Source: an uncultured Bacilli bacterium
GTDB lineage: Bacteria > Bacillota_I > Bacilli_A > RF39 > UBA660
Length of the DNA stretch: 37,705 nucleotides
Reading direction: 5' to 3'
Assembly (NCBI GenBank): GCA_944358675.1
Contig: CALVRN010000010.1
Span: 1 to 37,705 of the forward strand
In this document: positions 1-8,301 of the stretch, in pieces
How the letters are laid out: each line of letters opens with the position of its first letter
How positions within the stretch are numbered: position 1 is the first letter of the stretch
Notes under the pieces: model-generated
Seen by the model: the letters and a program-made list of their open reading frames with translations, nothing else
Databases searched by the model: none
What the model was told of the DNA's origin: nothing
Program-made: the position numbers and the translations under genes

Positions 1-74
<74 letters not shown>

Positions 75-136
75 AACATTTCTTTACAGTGAGCAAGATA
101 ATTTCTAGTTATCTTACTTAAATCTTGCTTATTATC

Positions 137-1153
137 TTATTTATTTATTAAGTCTTTTTCTAAAACATATTCATAAACTTTTTTTAATTGATAACCAATT
201 TTCTTAATATCTCTAGCTTCCGCAACCTTATAACCTTCTTCGGTTAAATCGGGTAATTTACCCTTTAATATTAATTTAATTTTATATTCAAAATCATCAA
301 CATTTTTAGCTTTATAAACATTAACTCCATCTTTAAGCCAGTCATCATATATAGGAATATCACTAATTAAAGTCTTAGTTTTCATAGCTAATGCTTCTAA
401 CAAAACAATACCCTCTGTCTCTTCTTTAGTTGGAAATATATATAAATCACATCCTGAATAAGCATCTTTAAGTTCATCACTATTAACATACCCAGGAAAA
501 TAAACATTATCTGTTTTATTCTTAATAGCCTCACTTATTTTAATAGGAATAAGCGAAGGTTTAGTATAACCAAACCAAATAAATTTATATTCCGGCATTC
601 TTCTAGCTAACTCTAAAAATTCAAGTATTCCTTTTCTTTCAATATAAAGCCCAACTGCCATAATAACCTTATCAGAAGAAGTAAAACCATATTTTGTTCT
701 AAACCTTTTTGCTCCTTCTTCACTTCTTTTGAAAAACTTCAAATCAATACCATTAGAAATTGGAATAATCTCTTTACCTAAATCGTATTTTTCTAAAACT
801 CTTTTAGAATATTCAGTTGGGGTAATTAATAAATCAGCTGAACCATAACAAATTTTAAGCCACTGGCGAAATATTGGAGAAACCCCATTAGAAAGTTTAA
901 ATGAATTTCTAAAATCTTCCTCTGTAGAATGAGCATGAAAAATCACTTTTTTCCCCATTTGCTTGCACTTCTTCGCAAGCATTAAAGATTCTGGAAAAAT
1001 AGTATTAATATGAACTATATCAAAATCATCATTCAGATCAATAGTATAAGGAATATGCATCAAATCTAAAGCTTTCTTTTGATGAACAATAGCTCTTCCA
1101 ACACCACTTTTTTCAACATCTTTAAATTTACCTGTATGTAGTAATATTTTCAT
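137..1153 (-). CDS. Glycosyltransferase family 4 (GT-B fold), possible glycolipid synthase
   Basis: A 338-residue protein with the GT-B architecture of family 4. The N-terminal Rossmann domain opens with MKILLHTG followed by a glycine-containing SGVGRA loop. The C-terminal donor-binding half has AVGLYIERKG near residue 165 and the EX7E-type region EETEGIVLLEALA near 245-257, which contacts the nucleotide sugar. It has no signal peptide or transmembrane segment, so it probably acts on the inner membrane face. Relatives include diacylglycerol and polysaccharide glucosyltransferases of Bacillota; the acceptor cannot be told from sequence. It is the last gene of the run, 9 bases after ylmC, with an AGGAGG ribosome-binding site 5 bases before the ATG. 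Confidence 0.8.
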   Translation of the reverse strand: MKILLHTGKFKDVEKSGVGRAIVHQKKALDLMHIPYTIDLNDDFDIVHINTIFPESLMLAKKCKQMGKKVIFHAHSTEEDFRNSFKLSNGVSPIFRQWLKICYGSADLLITPTEYSKRVLEKYDLGKEIIPISNGIDLKFFKRSEEGAKRFRTKYGFTSSDKVIMAVGLYIERKGILEFLELARRMPEYKFIWFGYTKPSLIPIKISEAIKNKTDNVYFPGYVNSDELKDAYSGCDLYIFPTKEETEGIVLLEALAMKTKTLISDIPIYDDWLKDGVNVYKAKNVDDFEYKIKLILKGKLPDLTEEGYKVAEARDIKKIGYQLKKVYEYVLEKDLINK

Positions 1154-1162
1154 AACAACCTC

Positions 1163-1384
1163 CTAGGTATTTACATTTACTAGTATAACATCTTTACCAA
1201 TCTTGTCAATCTGGGACCATTTAATTTTAGAGGTAGAACCGCTAAAAAATATAAATCTTCTTCTTTGAACACTCATCTCGGTAATCTTACCATCTTTATC
1301 CAAACTAACATCAATTATTGAACCTACTTTTTTACCATCAAACACATTTATAACATCTTTACTTTGCAAATCAGAAAGCATCAT
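1163..1384 (-). CDS. ylmC: YlmC/YmxH family PRC-barrel protein
   Basis: This 73-residue protein starts MMLSDLQSKDVINV and carries the short PRC-barrel beta pattern (GKKVGSIIDV, then a hydrophobic core and an IKWSQIDKIG segment), typical of the YlmC/YmxH family. The family is annotated as sporulation-associated, but its biochemical role is not settled. In Bacillus subtilis ylmC lies just downstream of sigG. Here it lies three genes downstream, so the old synteny is partly retained and supports the name. Two adjacent ATG codons (1384 and 1381) could serve as the start; a GGGGGT stretch lies upstream. Length matches the family. Confidence 0.75.
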   Translation of the reverse strand: MMLSDLQSKDVINVFDGKKVGSIIDVSLDKDGKITEMSVQRRRFIFFSGSTSKIKWSQIDKIGKDVILVNVNT

Positions 1385-1421
1385 ACTACTACCCCCATAA
1401 AATTATATTAAACATAAAAAA

Positions 1422-1444
1422 AGAAAATGACAAAATCATTTTCT
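1422..1444 (-). terminator. Terminator after the serine hydrolase gene
   Basis: AGAAAATGA (1422-1430) and TCATTTTCT (1436-1444) form a 9-bp perfect stem with a 5-base loop. The stem overlaps the hydrolase stop codon and is followed on the minus strand by TTTTT. It separates the hydrolase from ylmC. Confidence 0.7.
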
Positions 1445-2833
1445 AAATACTCTTTCTTTTTCAAACACACGACTAATCTCATCATATAAAACACTACTTT
1501 GTTCACTTAATGCTTTATTTTCCAAAACATTTTTTGCAAATCTCAATTTAACTAAAGTATACACTTGAAATTCTTTTAAATCATTTGAAATTCTAGAAAA
1601 AGACATAGTCTGAATAACTTTTCCATCTTGAATAACTTTAGTCTTCTTACCTCTAATGGCATATTTTAAATCACCAACATCAATCACTCTCTCACTCATA
1701 TCAGAAAGCGGATTAGCCAAAATATTAGTACTAATTTCATTTTTCAAATCAAAAAGAGCATAAGAACCAGTAAACCCTGCAATTGCAAAACTTTCATCAC
1801 TCATAATATCAGGTATATCGCAAACTTTAATTCCCCCTGGATGTTTAAAATAAACACCCATCGCTCTATTAACATTTAAAGTTAAATCAGCCGATTTCAT
1901 CTTAACTGTACCATCTTCATTAAGTAAAATAGGTACATCTAAAATAGGTGTAATCATTTTTAAAATATATTGATGCTTTAAAAAACAATTATTCAAATTA
2001 TCAAATAACTTAATTAAATCTTTAGAAGTACTGAATATTCCCGCATGACCTGGATTCAAATTATATTTTTCTATCAGTCTTGCTTTAGGGTCATTAACCA
2101 AATTAAGTTCATCTGCTGCCCCACCAGTAAGTATTCCAAAACTTCTATCATAACTTGTTTGTAAAAGTCCCATTTCATCATTAAAATAATTTTGAAAATT
2201 TAAATCAGCTTGTGGTAATAAATATTTCAAAATAATAAAAGGTATATCACTATAAATAAAAGTATCACTTTCAATAACTTTAGTATTTAAAAGTCTTCTT
2301 TGAAGCTCATCTAAAGAAATATTGTCATCTAATCTACCATCAGTTCTTAAATTATAATAAAACTTAACCATTTTCTCAATAGGAATATCCAAATAATCAA
2401 ATTTTTTATAATCTGACACATTTCTATTTAAATCAAATTTCCCTTCCGACACTAATTTTAAGGCTAAAATAGTTGTAAAAAGTTTAGTAGTACTCGCTAA
2501 ATCAAAACGTGTATCTTCATCAACTAAAGTACCATCTTTTTTAGTAAAACCATTATAAGTAAAAATAGTAACTCCACTTTTTGAATCTTTAATTCCAGTT
2601 GTAAGTCCAGGTGTATACAAAGTCATATCAAAACATTTTTTTAAATATTCAAAAACTATATCATCATATATCTTTTGTGGATTCTCATTCATAAGCAAAA
2701 GCAAGCGGTTTTTCGCATCATCAAGTACATCAACTAAATCGTGATACTCTTTTAATTTACCATTTTTCAAAAACTCTAATACAATTTTATACTCTTCTAA
2801 ATTCATCATTAAAATATATTCTTCTTTTGTCAT
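1436..2833 (-). CDS. Serine hydrolase, beta-lactamase/penicillin-binding-like family
   Basis: 465 residues. The serine beta-lactamase-like fold (Pfam Beta-lactamase, class C/esterase type) is indicated by the nucleophile motif S114-T-T-K117 inside DLASTTKLFTTILALKLVSEG, a YSD triad at 194-196 in place of YxN, and an AGFTGSY stretch near residue 353 where the third KTG/HTG-type motif is expected. About 80 residues precede the catalytic domain, longer than usual, and no export signal is visible, so the protein may be cytosolic. Related proteins include esterases and D-amino-acid peptidases; substrate unknown. The gene has its own terminator at its 3' end and follows the C26 amidotransferase gene by about 50 bases. 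Confidence 0.7.
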   Translation of the reverse strand: MTKEEYILMMNLEEYKIVLEFLKNGKLKEYHDLVDVLDDAKNRLLLLMNENPQKIYDDIVFEYLKKCFDMTLYTPGLTTGIKDSKSGVTIFTYNGFTKKDGTLVDEDTRFDLASTTKLFTTILALKLVSEGKFDLNRNVSDYKKFDYLDIPIEKMVKFYYNLRTDGRLDDNISLDELQRRLLNTKVIESDTFIYSDIPFIILKYLLPQADLNFQNYFNDEMGLLQTSYDRSFGILTGGAADELNLVNDPKARLIEKYNLNPGHAGIFSTSKDLIKLFDNLNNCFLKHQYILKMITPILDVPILLNEDGTVKMKSADLTLNVNRAMGVYFKHPGGIKVCDIPDIMSDESFAIAGFTGSYALFDLKNEISTNILANPLSDMSERVIDVGDLKYAIRGKKTKVIQDGKVIQTMSFSRISNDLKEFQVYTLVKLRFAKNVLENKALSEQSSVLYDEISRVFEKERVFRK

Positions 2834-2885
2834 CTAAATCTTCCTTTACAAGGCTATATTATAATTATTTTTAAAGTATAGTCAA

Positions 2886-3608
2886 TCATTTAAAACATTT
2901 TAAAACAAAATTTTCAAATAACTTCAAATTTTCATCTTCTAATTCTGGATGAAATTGTACCCCCACACACCACCAATCACTATTACTTTCTATAACTTCA
3001 ATCTCACCATCATCACTTAAGCCCGTAACTTTAAAAATAAAGCTATTATAAAAGATTTCTTTTTTGGCAATAGATTTATGAAGTGATGGCATATCTAAAA
3101 CATCAGTATAAAAAATATCATAAAGCCTTGAATTTTTATCTATAAAAACCTTGTGTTTAGATTTTTTAATATCCTTTAAAACAAATGGATCTAACTTATC
3201 ATGTCCATCCTTATCAAATAAATAATAACTCTCACTATCGTAATCAAACTCTTTATTTATAATATCATAATTTAACTTACCTGAATGTTTTTGCCAAAAC
3301 CATTCATATCCCACCATTGTCTGCATTCCTAAACATACTCCCAAAACAGGAATTTTGTGTAAATAAGCATAATGAAGTGCACATATATGTGAACTACCTA
3401 AATGCGGTCCTCCTTGAATAATAAGTCCATCACACATTTTAATCTCATCCTCATTAAAAACTTCATTTGGAAAAAGTAAACCAATAGGAACACCTCCCGC
3501 TTTAATTATCTTTTTAGGATAATTATCAACAAACCTACTTTGGCATTCAAACGGATCTTCCTCATTAAATCTCCTTGGAGCCAAAATACCAATAACTGGT
3601 TTTCTCAT
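2886..3608 (-). CDS. Class I glutamine amidotransferase-like protein (peptidase C26)
   Basis: 240 residues from the chosen start, the ATG at 3608 (MRKPVIGILAPRR). It is preferred over an ATG 18 bases upstream because GAGGTG sits 6 bases before it and because it avoids overlapping the upstream gene. The C26 catalytic triad is visible: the nucleophile Cys in VLGVCLGMQ, and His and Glu in VQFHPELED close to the C-terminus. QGGPHLG forms part of the active-site wall. The family hydrolyses gamma-glutamyl bonds (for example gamma-glutamyl-GABA hydrolase PuuD) or supplies ammonia to a partner enzyme. No synthetase partner is adjacent, so a stand-alone gamma-glutamyl hydrolase is the likelier role. 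Confidence 0.8.
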   Translation of the reverse strand: MRKPVIGILAPRRFNEEDPFECQSRFVDNYPKKIIKAGGVPIGLLFPNEVFNEDEIKMCDGLIIQGGPHLGSSHICALHYAYLHKIPVLGVCLGMQTMVGYEWFWQKHSGKLNYDIINKEFDYDSESYYLFDKDGHDKLDPFVLKDIKKSKHKVFIDKNSRLYDIFYTDVLDMPSLHKSIAKKEIFYNSFIFKVTGLSDDGEIEVIESNSDWWCVGVQFHPELEDENLKLFENFVLKCFK

Positions 3609-3618
3609 AATATTCACC

Positions 3619-4164
3619 TCAACCATACCTCAAAACAAAACAAATAACAAATAACAAAATATATATTAATATATTCAAAAATACTAAAAATGCCCCATCC
3701 ACCTTATGATTAGCTAAAATATATCTATAGTTTTCAGGACTTTCTTTTTTTATCTTCAAAATTCTTTTTTTATCTAAATAAAGGACAAAAGTATAAAGAA
3801 AACCAGAAAGAATAAATCGCATAATCAAAAAATAAACAATCCAAAATACAAGTGAAAATGCAAACCCATATAAATAAGCAAACATACCAAAAAAATTAAA
3901 AAGATTAAAAGAAATTACCCATTCGATAGTATTCAAAATAAAACCAATTAGAAAATAACCTTTATAAGTTAAATATAAACTTCCAAGCAAAAACGGTTTA
4001 AGTAACCCTTTATTATGAATCATCTTATCATAATCTTTTTCAAACAGTTCTAAATCACTTTTCTTTTCATCATAATTAATTTGTACTTTTCCTCCACTTT
4101 TCATATATCCACATTTTATACAAACACCATCTATCATTTTACTCATACACTTTGGACAATTCAT
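3619..4164 (-). CDS. Zinc-ribbon membrane protein of unknown function
   Basis: 181 residues. The N-terminus is a short zinc ribbon made of two CxxC knuckles, CPKC at residues 3-6 and CIKC at 15-18. A charged linker to about residue 55 follows, then four to five hydrophobic segments (roughly 65-80, 85-95, 100-125 and 155-178), with a basic loop between the last two. Zinc-ribbon plus membrane proteins of this kind are common and poorly understood in Bacillota. The gene follows sigG after a terminator and precedes the amidotransferase gene. I do not recognise a specific function. Confidence 0.65.
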   Translation of the reverse strand: MNCPKCMSKMIDGVCIKCGYMKSGGKVQINYDEKKSDLELFEKDYDKMIHNKGLLKPFLLGSLYLTYKGYFLIGFILNTIEWVISFNLFNFFGMFAYLYGFAFSLVFWIVYFLIMRFILSGFLYTFVLYLDKKRILKIKKESPENYRYILANHKVDGAFLVFLNILIYILLFVICFVLRYG

Positions 4165-4203
4165 ATTCTCACCATTTCAATTGTATCATAATAGAAAGAA
4201 AAA

Positions 4204-4219
4204 ACATACCAAAGTATGT
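4204..4219 (-). terminator. Terminator after sigG
   Basis: ACATAC (4204-4209) and GTATGT (4214-4219) form a short perfect stem with a CAAA loop (plus strand), immediately past the sigG stop. Six T residues follow on the minus strand. Confidence 0.6.
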
Positions 4220-4993
4220 CTATTTAATCAACTTTTTAATTTTAGCTAAACCGTTTTTTTCTAAACGTGATATTTGAGCTTGACTAATTCCTATCTCTTC
4301 AGCCAATTCTGTCTGAGTTCTTCCAATCATATATCTTTGTAAAATAATATACTTTTCTTTCTCTTTAATCTGACTCAAAGCACCCTTTAAAGCAATCTTT
4401 GTTTCTAAATCATATGTCCCATCATCACTAGATAACTGATCCGACAAATATATTATATCTCCCCCATCACTATAAATAGGTTCAAACATACTAACAGTAT
4501 CTTTTAAAGAATTTAAAGCTTGAACAACCTCCCACTCCGAAATATTCATCTTCTGAGCAATCTCCAAAGCTGTAGGTTCCTTATTATTTAAAAAAGTTAG
4601 TTCATCTTTTACCTTAAGTGCTTTATAAGCTAAATCTTTAATACTTCTAGACACTCTTAAACTACTGTTATCTCTCAAATATCTCTTTATCTCCCCCAAT
4701 ATCATCGGAACAGCATAAGTACTAAAACGAACTTCGTGATTTAAATCAAAATTATCAATAGCTTTAATAAGACCAACAACACCAACTTGAAATAAATCAT
4801 CCAAATTATCCACTCTTCCAGAAAAACTTTTTAAAACTGATAAAACCAACTTTAAATTTCCTTGAATTAAATCATCCTTTGCCTTTAAATCACCACTTTG
4901 ATATTTATTAAAAAGTTCTAGCTGTTCATCTAAAGTTAAAACAGGAATATTAGCTGTATTCACATTCGCAATTTCTACCTTATGTCTTGCCAT
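4220..4993 (-). CDS. sigG: RNA polymerase sporulation sigma factor SigG
   Basis: 257 residues. SigG directs late forespore gene expression in sporulation. The start MARHKVEIANVNT, the segment LVLSVLKSFSGRVDNLDDLFQVG, then RFSTYAVPMILGEIKRYLRD (region 2), VSMFEPIYSDGGD and the region 4 helix-turn-helix EEIGISQAQISRLEK all match the Bacillus SigG pattern closely and in order. Length matches the family (about 260). The Bacillus-like N-terminus supports the start at 4993. The ribosome-binding site (GAGGTGA) and start lie inside a strong hairpin, listed separately. Unlike in Bacillus, the gene is not directly after sigE: four genes lie between them. Confidence 0.95.
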   Translation of the reverse strand: MARHKVEIANVNTANIPVLTLDEQLELFNKYQSGDLKAKDDLIQGNLKLVLSVLKSFSGRVDNLDDLFQVGVVGLIKAIDNFDLNHEVRFSTYAVPMILGEIKRYLRDNSSLRVSRSIKDLAYKALKVKDELTFLNNKEPTALEIAQKMNISEWEVVQALNSLKDTVSMFEPIYSDGGDIIYLSDQLSSDDGTYDLETKIALKGALSQIKEKEKYIILQRYMIGRTQTELAEEIGISQAQISRLEKNGLAKIKKLIK

Positions 4994-5033
4994 AATCTTC
5001 TCACCTCACCATTATAATGAGTGAAAAGATTAT
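4992..5033 (-). promoter_or_regulatory. Leader hairpin enclosing the sigG ribosome-binding site and start codon
   Basis: On the minus strand the arm at 5033-5021 pairs with the arm at 5004-4992 over 13 bp with one G-U pair and no mismatch, leaving a 16-base loop. The 3' arm ends inside the ATG of sigG, and the GAGGTGA ribosome-binding site is split between loop and stem. As no T tract follows the 3' arm, it is not a terminator for the minus strand. I infer that it lowers sigG translation on transcripts reading through from upstream. It would be less stable on an mRNA that starts inside the 5' arm. Confidence 0.6.
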
Positions 5034-5036
5034 TTT

Positions 5037-5582
5037 TTAAACAAATAACTTTAATAAAATCAAAATTAAAATAACTGGTATAACAAATATTGCCATAGAA
5101 ATAATTCTTTTTTTCTTATCTAAATTAAAAATTTTATCTAAACATTGATACAAACCAAATAAATAAAAACCAAAACATAAAATCAAAATAACATAAGTAA
5201 AAATAACAGATACACTTATAAATATACTTGATAATGCAAGACCAATTATTAAAACAATATTCAAAATAGAAAGTAAATTAAATATTTTAAAATAACTTTT
5301 TTTAGTATATAAATGCATAAGTAAAGAAATAATAAAGAAAAAACAAATTGAAATTAAAAGTATTATAACAAAATAATTAGTTTCCGAAGGTCTTCCTGTA
5401 GATTCTGTTATATATGCTGATAAAACCCCTGTACCTTCTAAAAAATCAGAAGCTGCTCTTTCAAACATATTATCTTTAAACAAATTATAAAAAACCCCAA
5501 AAAGCAAACTAGTAAAACCTGTTATAATAACTGAAATATAAAATAAATTCTTATTCAAATATTTTCTAACAACCTCAATCAT
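5037..5582 (-). CDS. Small multi-pass membrane protein, unknown function
   Basis: 181 residues from the ATG at 5582; upstream TTG/GTG codons at 5594-5588 are alternatives. The ATG start overlaps the end of the PAP2 phosphatase gene by 8 bases, which suggests coupled translation. There are about five hydrophobic segments: residues 15-30, a soluble loop of about 30 residues, then roughly 70-90, 100-115, 118-145 and 160-180. No family is recognised. Its position between the phosphatase gene and sigG, with the sigG hairpin starting at its stop codon, means its transcript probably reads into sigG. Confidence 0.6.
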   Translation of the reverse strand: MIEVVRKYLNKNLFYISVIITGFTSLLFGVFYNLFKDNMFERAASDFLEGTGVLSAYITESTGRPSETNYFVIILLISICFFFIISLLMHLYTKKSYFKIFNLLSILNIVLIIGLALSSIFISVSVIFTYVILILCFGFYLFGLYQCLDKIFNLDKKKRIISMAIFVIPVILILILLKLFV

Positions 5583-6195
5583 CCACACCACCAAACTTCA
5601 AATACTTTCTTATAAATGTAATATACAAAATCAAATAAGCACCTGATACCATATAACCTGCAAGTACATCACTCGCATAATGCACACCTAAATAAATTCT
5701 ACTCATACCTATCAATAAAATTAAAATAGAAAGCATGATAGAAAATAAAATTTTCATTCTTTTAGTTATATTAAAATGCCAAAGCAAATAAATTATAAAA
5801 CCATAAAAACCCAAAGAAGCCATTGCATGACCAGAAGGAAAACTATAACCCGACTCTGTAATAATCATCAAATCATACGGTCTATCTCTCATAAAAATAA
5901 GTTTAAGTAAAATATTTAAAATCAAAATACTAATCGCATTTAAAAGTGCGAAAGCGCCATATTTTTTATTTTTAAAAGCAATAATTAACACCAAAGATAC
6001 TAGTAAAATCATTACTTCACTGGCAAAGAAAGTAATAAACTTATAAAACCCTGTGAAATAATCAGTTTTAAAAAAAGTAACCATATTATAAACAAAGCTA
6101 TCAAAATCACCAGTTTGATGATTAATAACAAAATAAGCTATAATTCCAAATATAATAATAAAAACAGCAAAAAAATTCCACTTTAATTTTTTCAT
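5575..6195 (-). CDS. PAP2-family membrane phosphatase (undecaprenyl-diphosphatase-like)
   Basis: 206 residues with six predicted membrane segments and the complete PAP2 signature: KLIFMRDRP (motif 1), PSGH (motif 2) and SRIYLGVHYASD (motif 3, with catalytic Arg, His and Asp). Family members remove phosphate from lipid phosphates such as undecaprenyl pyrophosphate or phosphatidylglycerol phosphate on the outer membrane leaflet. The substrate is not resolvable here. Translation start follows AAGGTCGTGAT. It comes after the yitT terminator and overlaps the following small membrane protein gene by 8 bases, so those two form a unit. Confidence 0.88.
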   Translation of the reverse strand: MKKLKWNFFAVFIIIFGIIAYFVINHQTGDFDSFVYNMVTFFKTDYFTGFYKFITFFASEVMILLVSLVLIIAFKNKKYGAFALLNAISILILNILLKLIFMRDRPYDLMIITESGYSFPSGHAMASLGFYGFIIYLLWHFNITKRMKILFSIMLSILILLIGMSRIYLGVHYASDVLAGYMVSGAYLILYITFIRKYLKFGGVDD

Positions 6196-6220
6196 ATTAT
6201 CACGACCTTATATAATAACA

Positions 6221-6247
6221 AAAACCGTCATACAGTTTGACGATTTT
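6221..6247 (-). terminator. Terminator after yitT
   Basis: AAAACCGTCA (6221-6230) and TGACGATTTT (6238-6247) form a 10-bp stem with one G-U pair. It overlaps the yitT stop and is followed on the minus strand by TTTTTGTTATT. Confidence 0.65.
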
Positions 6248-7115
6248 TAATTTCCTTTGGTGTATTTTTAATATGATTACCAATAATTTCCGATACATCA
6301 AAGACTGTGACAAAAGATGATTCATCAACCTCATCTAAAATGTCTTTTAAAATAGAAACTTCAAACCTTGTAATAACTGTATACAAAACTCTTTTATCAC
6401 CATGAGAAATAATTCCTTCACCGGAAAGTACTGTAACTGTTCTACCTAACCTCTCTAAAATAGCTTTTGCAATTTCTTTTCCATCATCAGTAATAATAAA
6501 AGCCGCCTTCGCCCCATTAAGTCCATCAGAAACCATATCGATAACTTTATATGTGACAAAATAAGTTAATAAAGAATATAAAGCTCTTTCTACACCAAAC
6601 ACAAATATTGCCACACCATAAATAACAACATTAAAACATAAAACAACTTGACCTACAGATACACTTTTTTTTCTATTTATTAAAATTGCTACTATTTCTG
6701 TACCATCCAAACATCCACCTTCTTTAATAATAAGGCCGCATCCGACACCAAGTAAAATACCACCATAAACCGTTGCAAGTAAAACATCATCTATTAAAGG
6801 TGTATAACTATGAAATACTTCAAGCAAAATACTAAATAATATCATTCCATATCCGGCTTTTAAAACAAATTTTTTACCTAACTGCTTATATCCTAAAATT
6901 AAAAACGGTAAATTAACTATAAAAATAATCGCACCAAGTGAACCGCCGAATAAAGTATTTAAAATAATTGAAATTCCATTCATTCCACCATCTATCATCA
7001 AATTAGGTATCAAAATAAGTTCTAAAGCAATAGCAGACATAACCGCACCCAATGTAATTAAAATAAGTGATAAACAAAAATCCCAATCAAATAATCTGTA
7101 AGTTTTCCTTGCCAT
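6228..7115 (-). CDS. YitT family membrane protein (YitT_membrane + DUF2179)
   Basis: 295 residues. An N-terminal membrane domain of about five to six helices (residues 12-200) contains the family-typical stretches LILIPNLMIDGGMNGIS and IIKEGGCLDGTEI. A soluble C-terminal DUF2179 domain (about 205-285) has FIITDDGKEIAKAI and ends VFDVSEIIGNH. This is the common Bacillota YitT architecture; its transported substrate, if any, is not established. The gene has a GGAGG ribosome-binding site, a candidate promoter in front and a terminator behind, so it may be a single-gene unit inside the split spoIIG region. Confidence 0.88.
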   Translation of the reverse strand: MARKTYRLFDWDFCLSLILITLGAVMSAIALELILIPNLMIDGGMNGISIILNTLFGGSLGAIIFIVNLPFLILGYKQLGKKFVLKAGYGMILFSILLEVFHSYTPLIDDVLLATVYGGILLGVGCGLIIKEGGCLDGTEIVAILINRKKSVSVGQVVLCFNVVIYGVAIFVFGVERALYSLLTYFVTYKVIDMVSDGLNGAKAAFIITDDGKEIAKAILERLGRTVTVLSGEGIISHGDKRVLYTVITRFEVSILKDILDEVDESSFVTVFDVSEIIGNHIKNTPKEIKNRQTV

Positions 7116-7134
7116 ATCCTATCCTCCTATTAAT

Positions 7135-7163
7135 ATTATATAGGAAAACTACAAACATTTAAA
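7135..7163 (-). promoter_or_regulatory. Candidate sigma-A promoter for yitT
   Basis: On the minus strand, TTTAAA (7163-7158) lies 17 bases before a perfect TATAAT (7140-7135), about 20 bases upstream of the yitT start. The -35 matches 4 of 6 consensus bases. In a sequence this AT-rich some chance matches are expected. Confidence 0.4.
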
Positions 7164-7166
7164 GTG

Positions 7167-8243
7167 TTAAATATCCTCTTTACATTTTTTTAAAATAATT
7201 TCTCTATTTTTTAAAATTCTATCATCCTTTGTTATTTCTAAAGCTTTATCCACACATTTTAAAGCTTCATCATAATTATTCATATTATAATAACAAAGTG
7301 ATAAAAAATCATATATACTAAAATCTGTACTAAACCATTCAGTTATATAAGTTTTATATCCTTTTTTAATATTCAAAGCTTGTTTAAATAAAGCCACAGC
7401 TTTATTATATTCCCCTCTTTCATAATAAAAAATAGCAAGTTCTGTATAAGCTTCTTTCAAATGTGGAGCTTCCATCAAAGCTTTTTGATACCACATTTCA
7501 GCTTCTAATGGCCTATTCAAATTCTTATAACACCTTCCAATAAATCTCATTGAAGCGCATCTTTCATCTTTCCAAACAGCCTTTTCTAAATTCAAATGTC
7601 TCTCCAAAGTATCAATAGCTTCATTCCATCTTTCATAATACATATATTCTCTTCCCAAATAATGTGTATTTCTGTCATCTAAAGGATCTTCGTTCACAGA
7701 TAACTCTAAAAGTGGTAAATAACCTCCTCTTGATTTTTCTCTATCAGGATAATGATTTAAAACAATGTTTTCATCAAACACTCTTTTTTCTACACCATTA
7801 TACTCTAAAACCTCATGCACAGGTCTAGTCCACCTATACCCATTCCTCGCATGAATTTTATCAGAATAAAAACTAATTATTGGATTATCATCATCATCTA
7901 AACTCCAATTATAAGTATAACTAGCTCTAGTAGTCCCATCCTTCCAAACTTTCTCTAATTTATCTCTCCAACCTTTTTCAAACACTTCATCTAAATCGGT
8001 ACACACACATATATCAGCATCTTCATCAACCATATCTAAAGATAAATTTCTTGCCACATCAAATCTCCAAGGTTTTACCTCTTTAACCTCCACAATAGCC
8101 CCTAATTTTTTTAAAGTATTTGCACTTTCATCACTAGAACCAGTATCCAAAACAAACACCTTATCAGCTTCACTCATCGAATTATACCATCTTTCAGCAA
8201 ACTTCTCTTCATTTTTACATATCGCATAAACACATATTTTCAT
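7167..8243 (-). CDS. Glycosyltransferase family 2 with C-terminal TPR repeats
   Basis: 358 residues. The N-terminal GT-A domain (residues 1-160) starts MKICVYAICKNEEKF. It has the nucleotide-sugar motif VFVLDTGSSDES and CTDLDEVFEKGW as the DxD-type metal site. The C-terminal half (about 195-350) contains TPR helices such as AEMWYQKALMEAPHLKEAY and AVALFKQALNI. This GT2-TPR type is widespread in Bacillota and often associated with surface glycans or glycoproteins; acceptor unknown. It follows sigE by about 58 bases, with a GGAGGG ribosome-binding site. It lies where Bacillus has sigG, so it is part of the inserted block. Confidence 0.85.
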   Translation of the reverse strand: MKICVYAICKNEEKFAERWYNSMSEADKVFVLDTGSSDESANTLKKLGAIVEVKEVKPWRFDVARNLSLDMVDEDADICVCTDLDEVFEKGWRDKLEKVWKDGTTRASYTYNWSLDDDDNPIISFYSDKIHARNGYRWTRPVHEVLEYNGVEKRVFDENIVLNHYPDREKSRGGYLPLLELSVNEDPLDDRNTHYLGREYMYYERWNEAIDTLERHLNLEKAVWKDERCASMRFIGRCYKNLNRPLEAEMWYQKALMEAPHLKEAYTELAIFYYERGEYNKAVALFKQALNIKKGYKTYITEWFSTDFSIYDFLSLCYYNMNNYDEALKCVDKALEITKDDRILKNREIILKKCKEDI

Positions 8244-8301
8244 ATTCTATCCCTCCATAATAAGATATGAAAATATTCAAAAAATAATTATTTATAATAT
8301 C

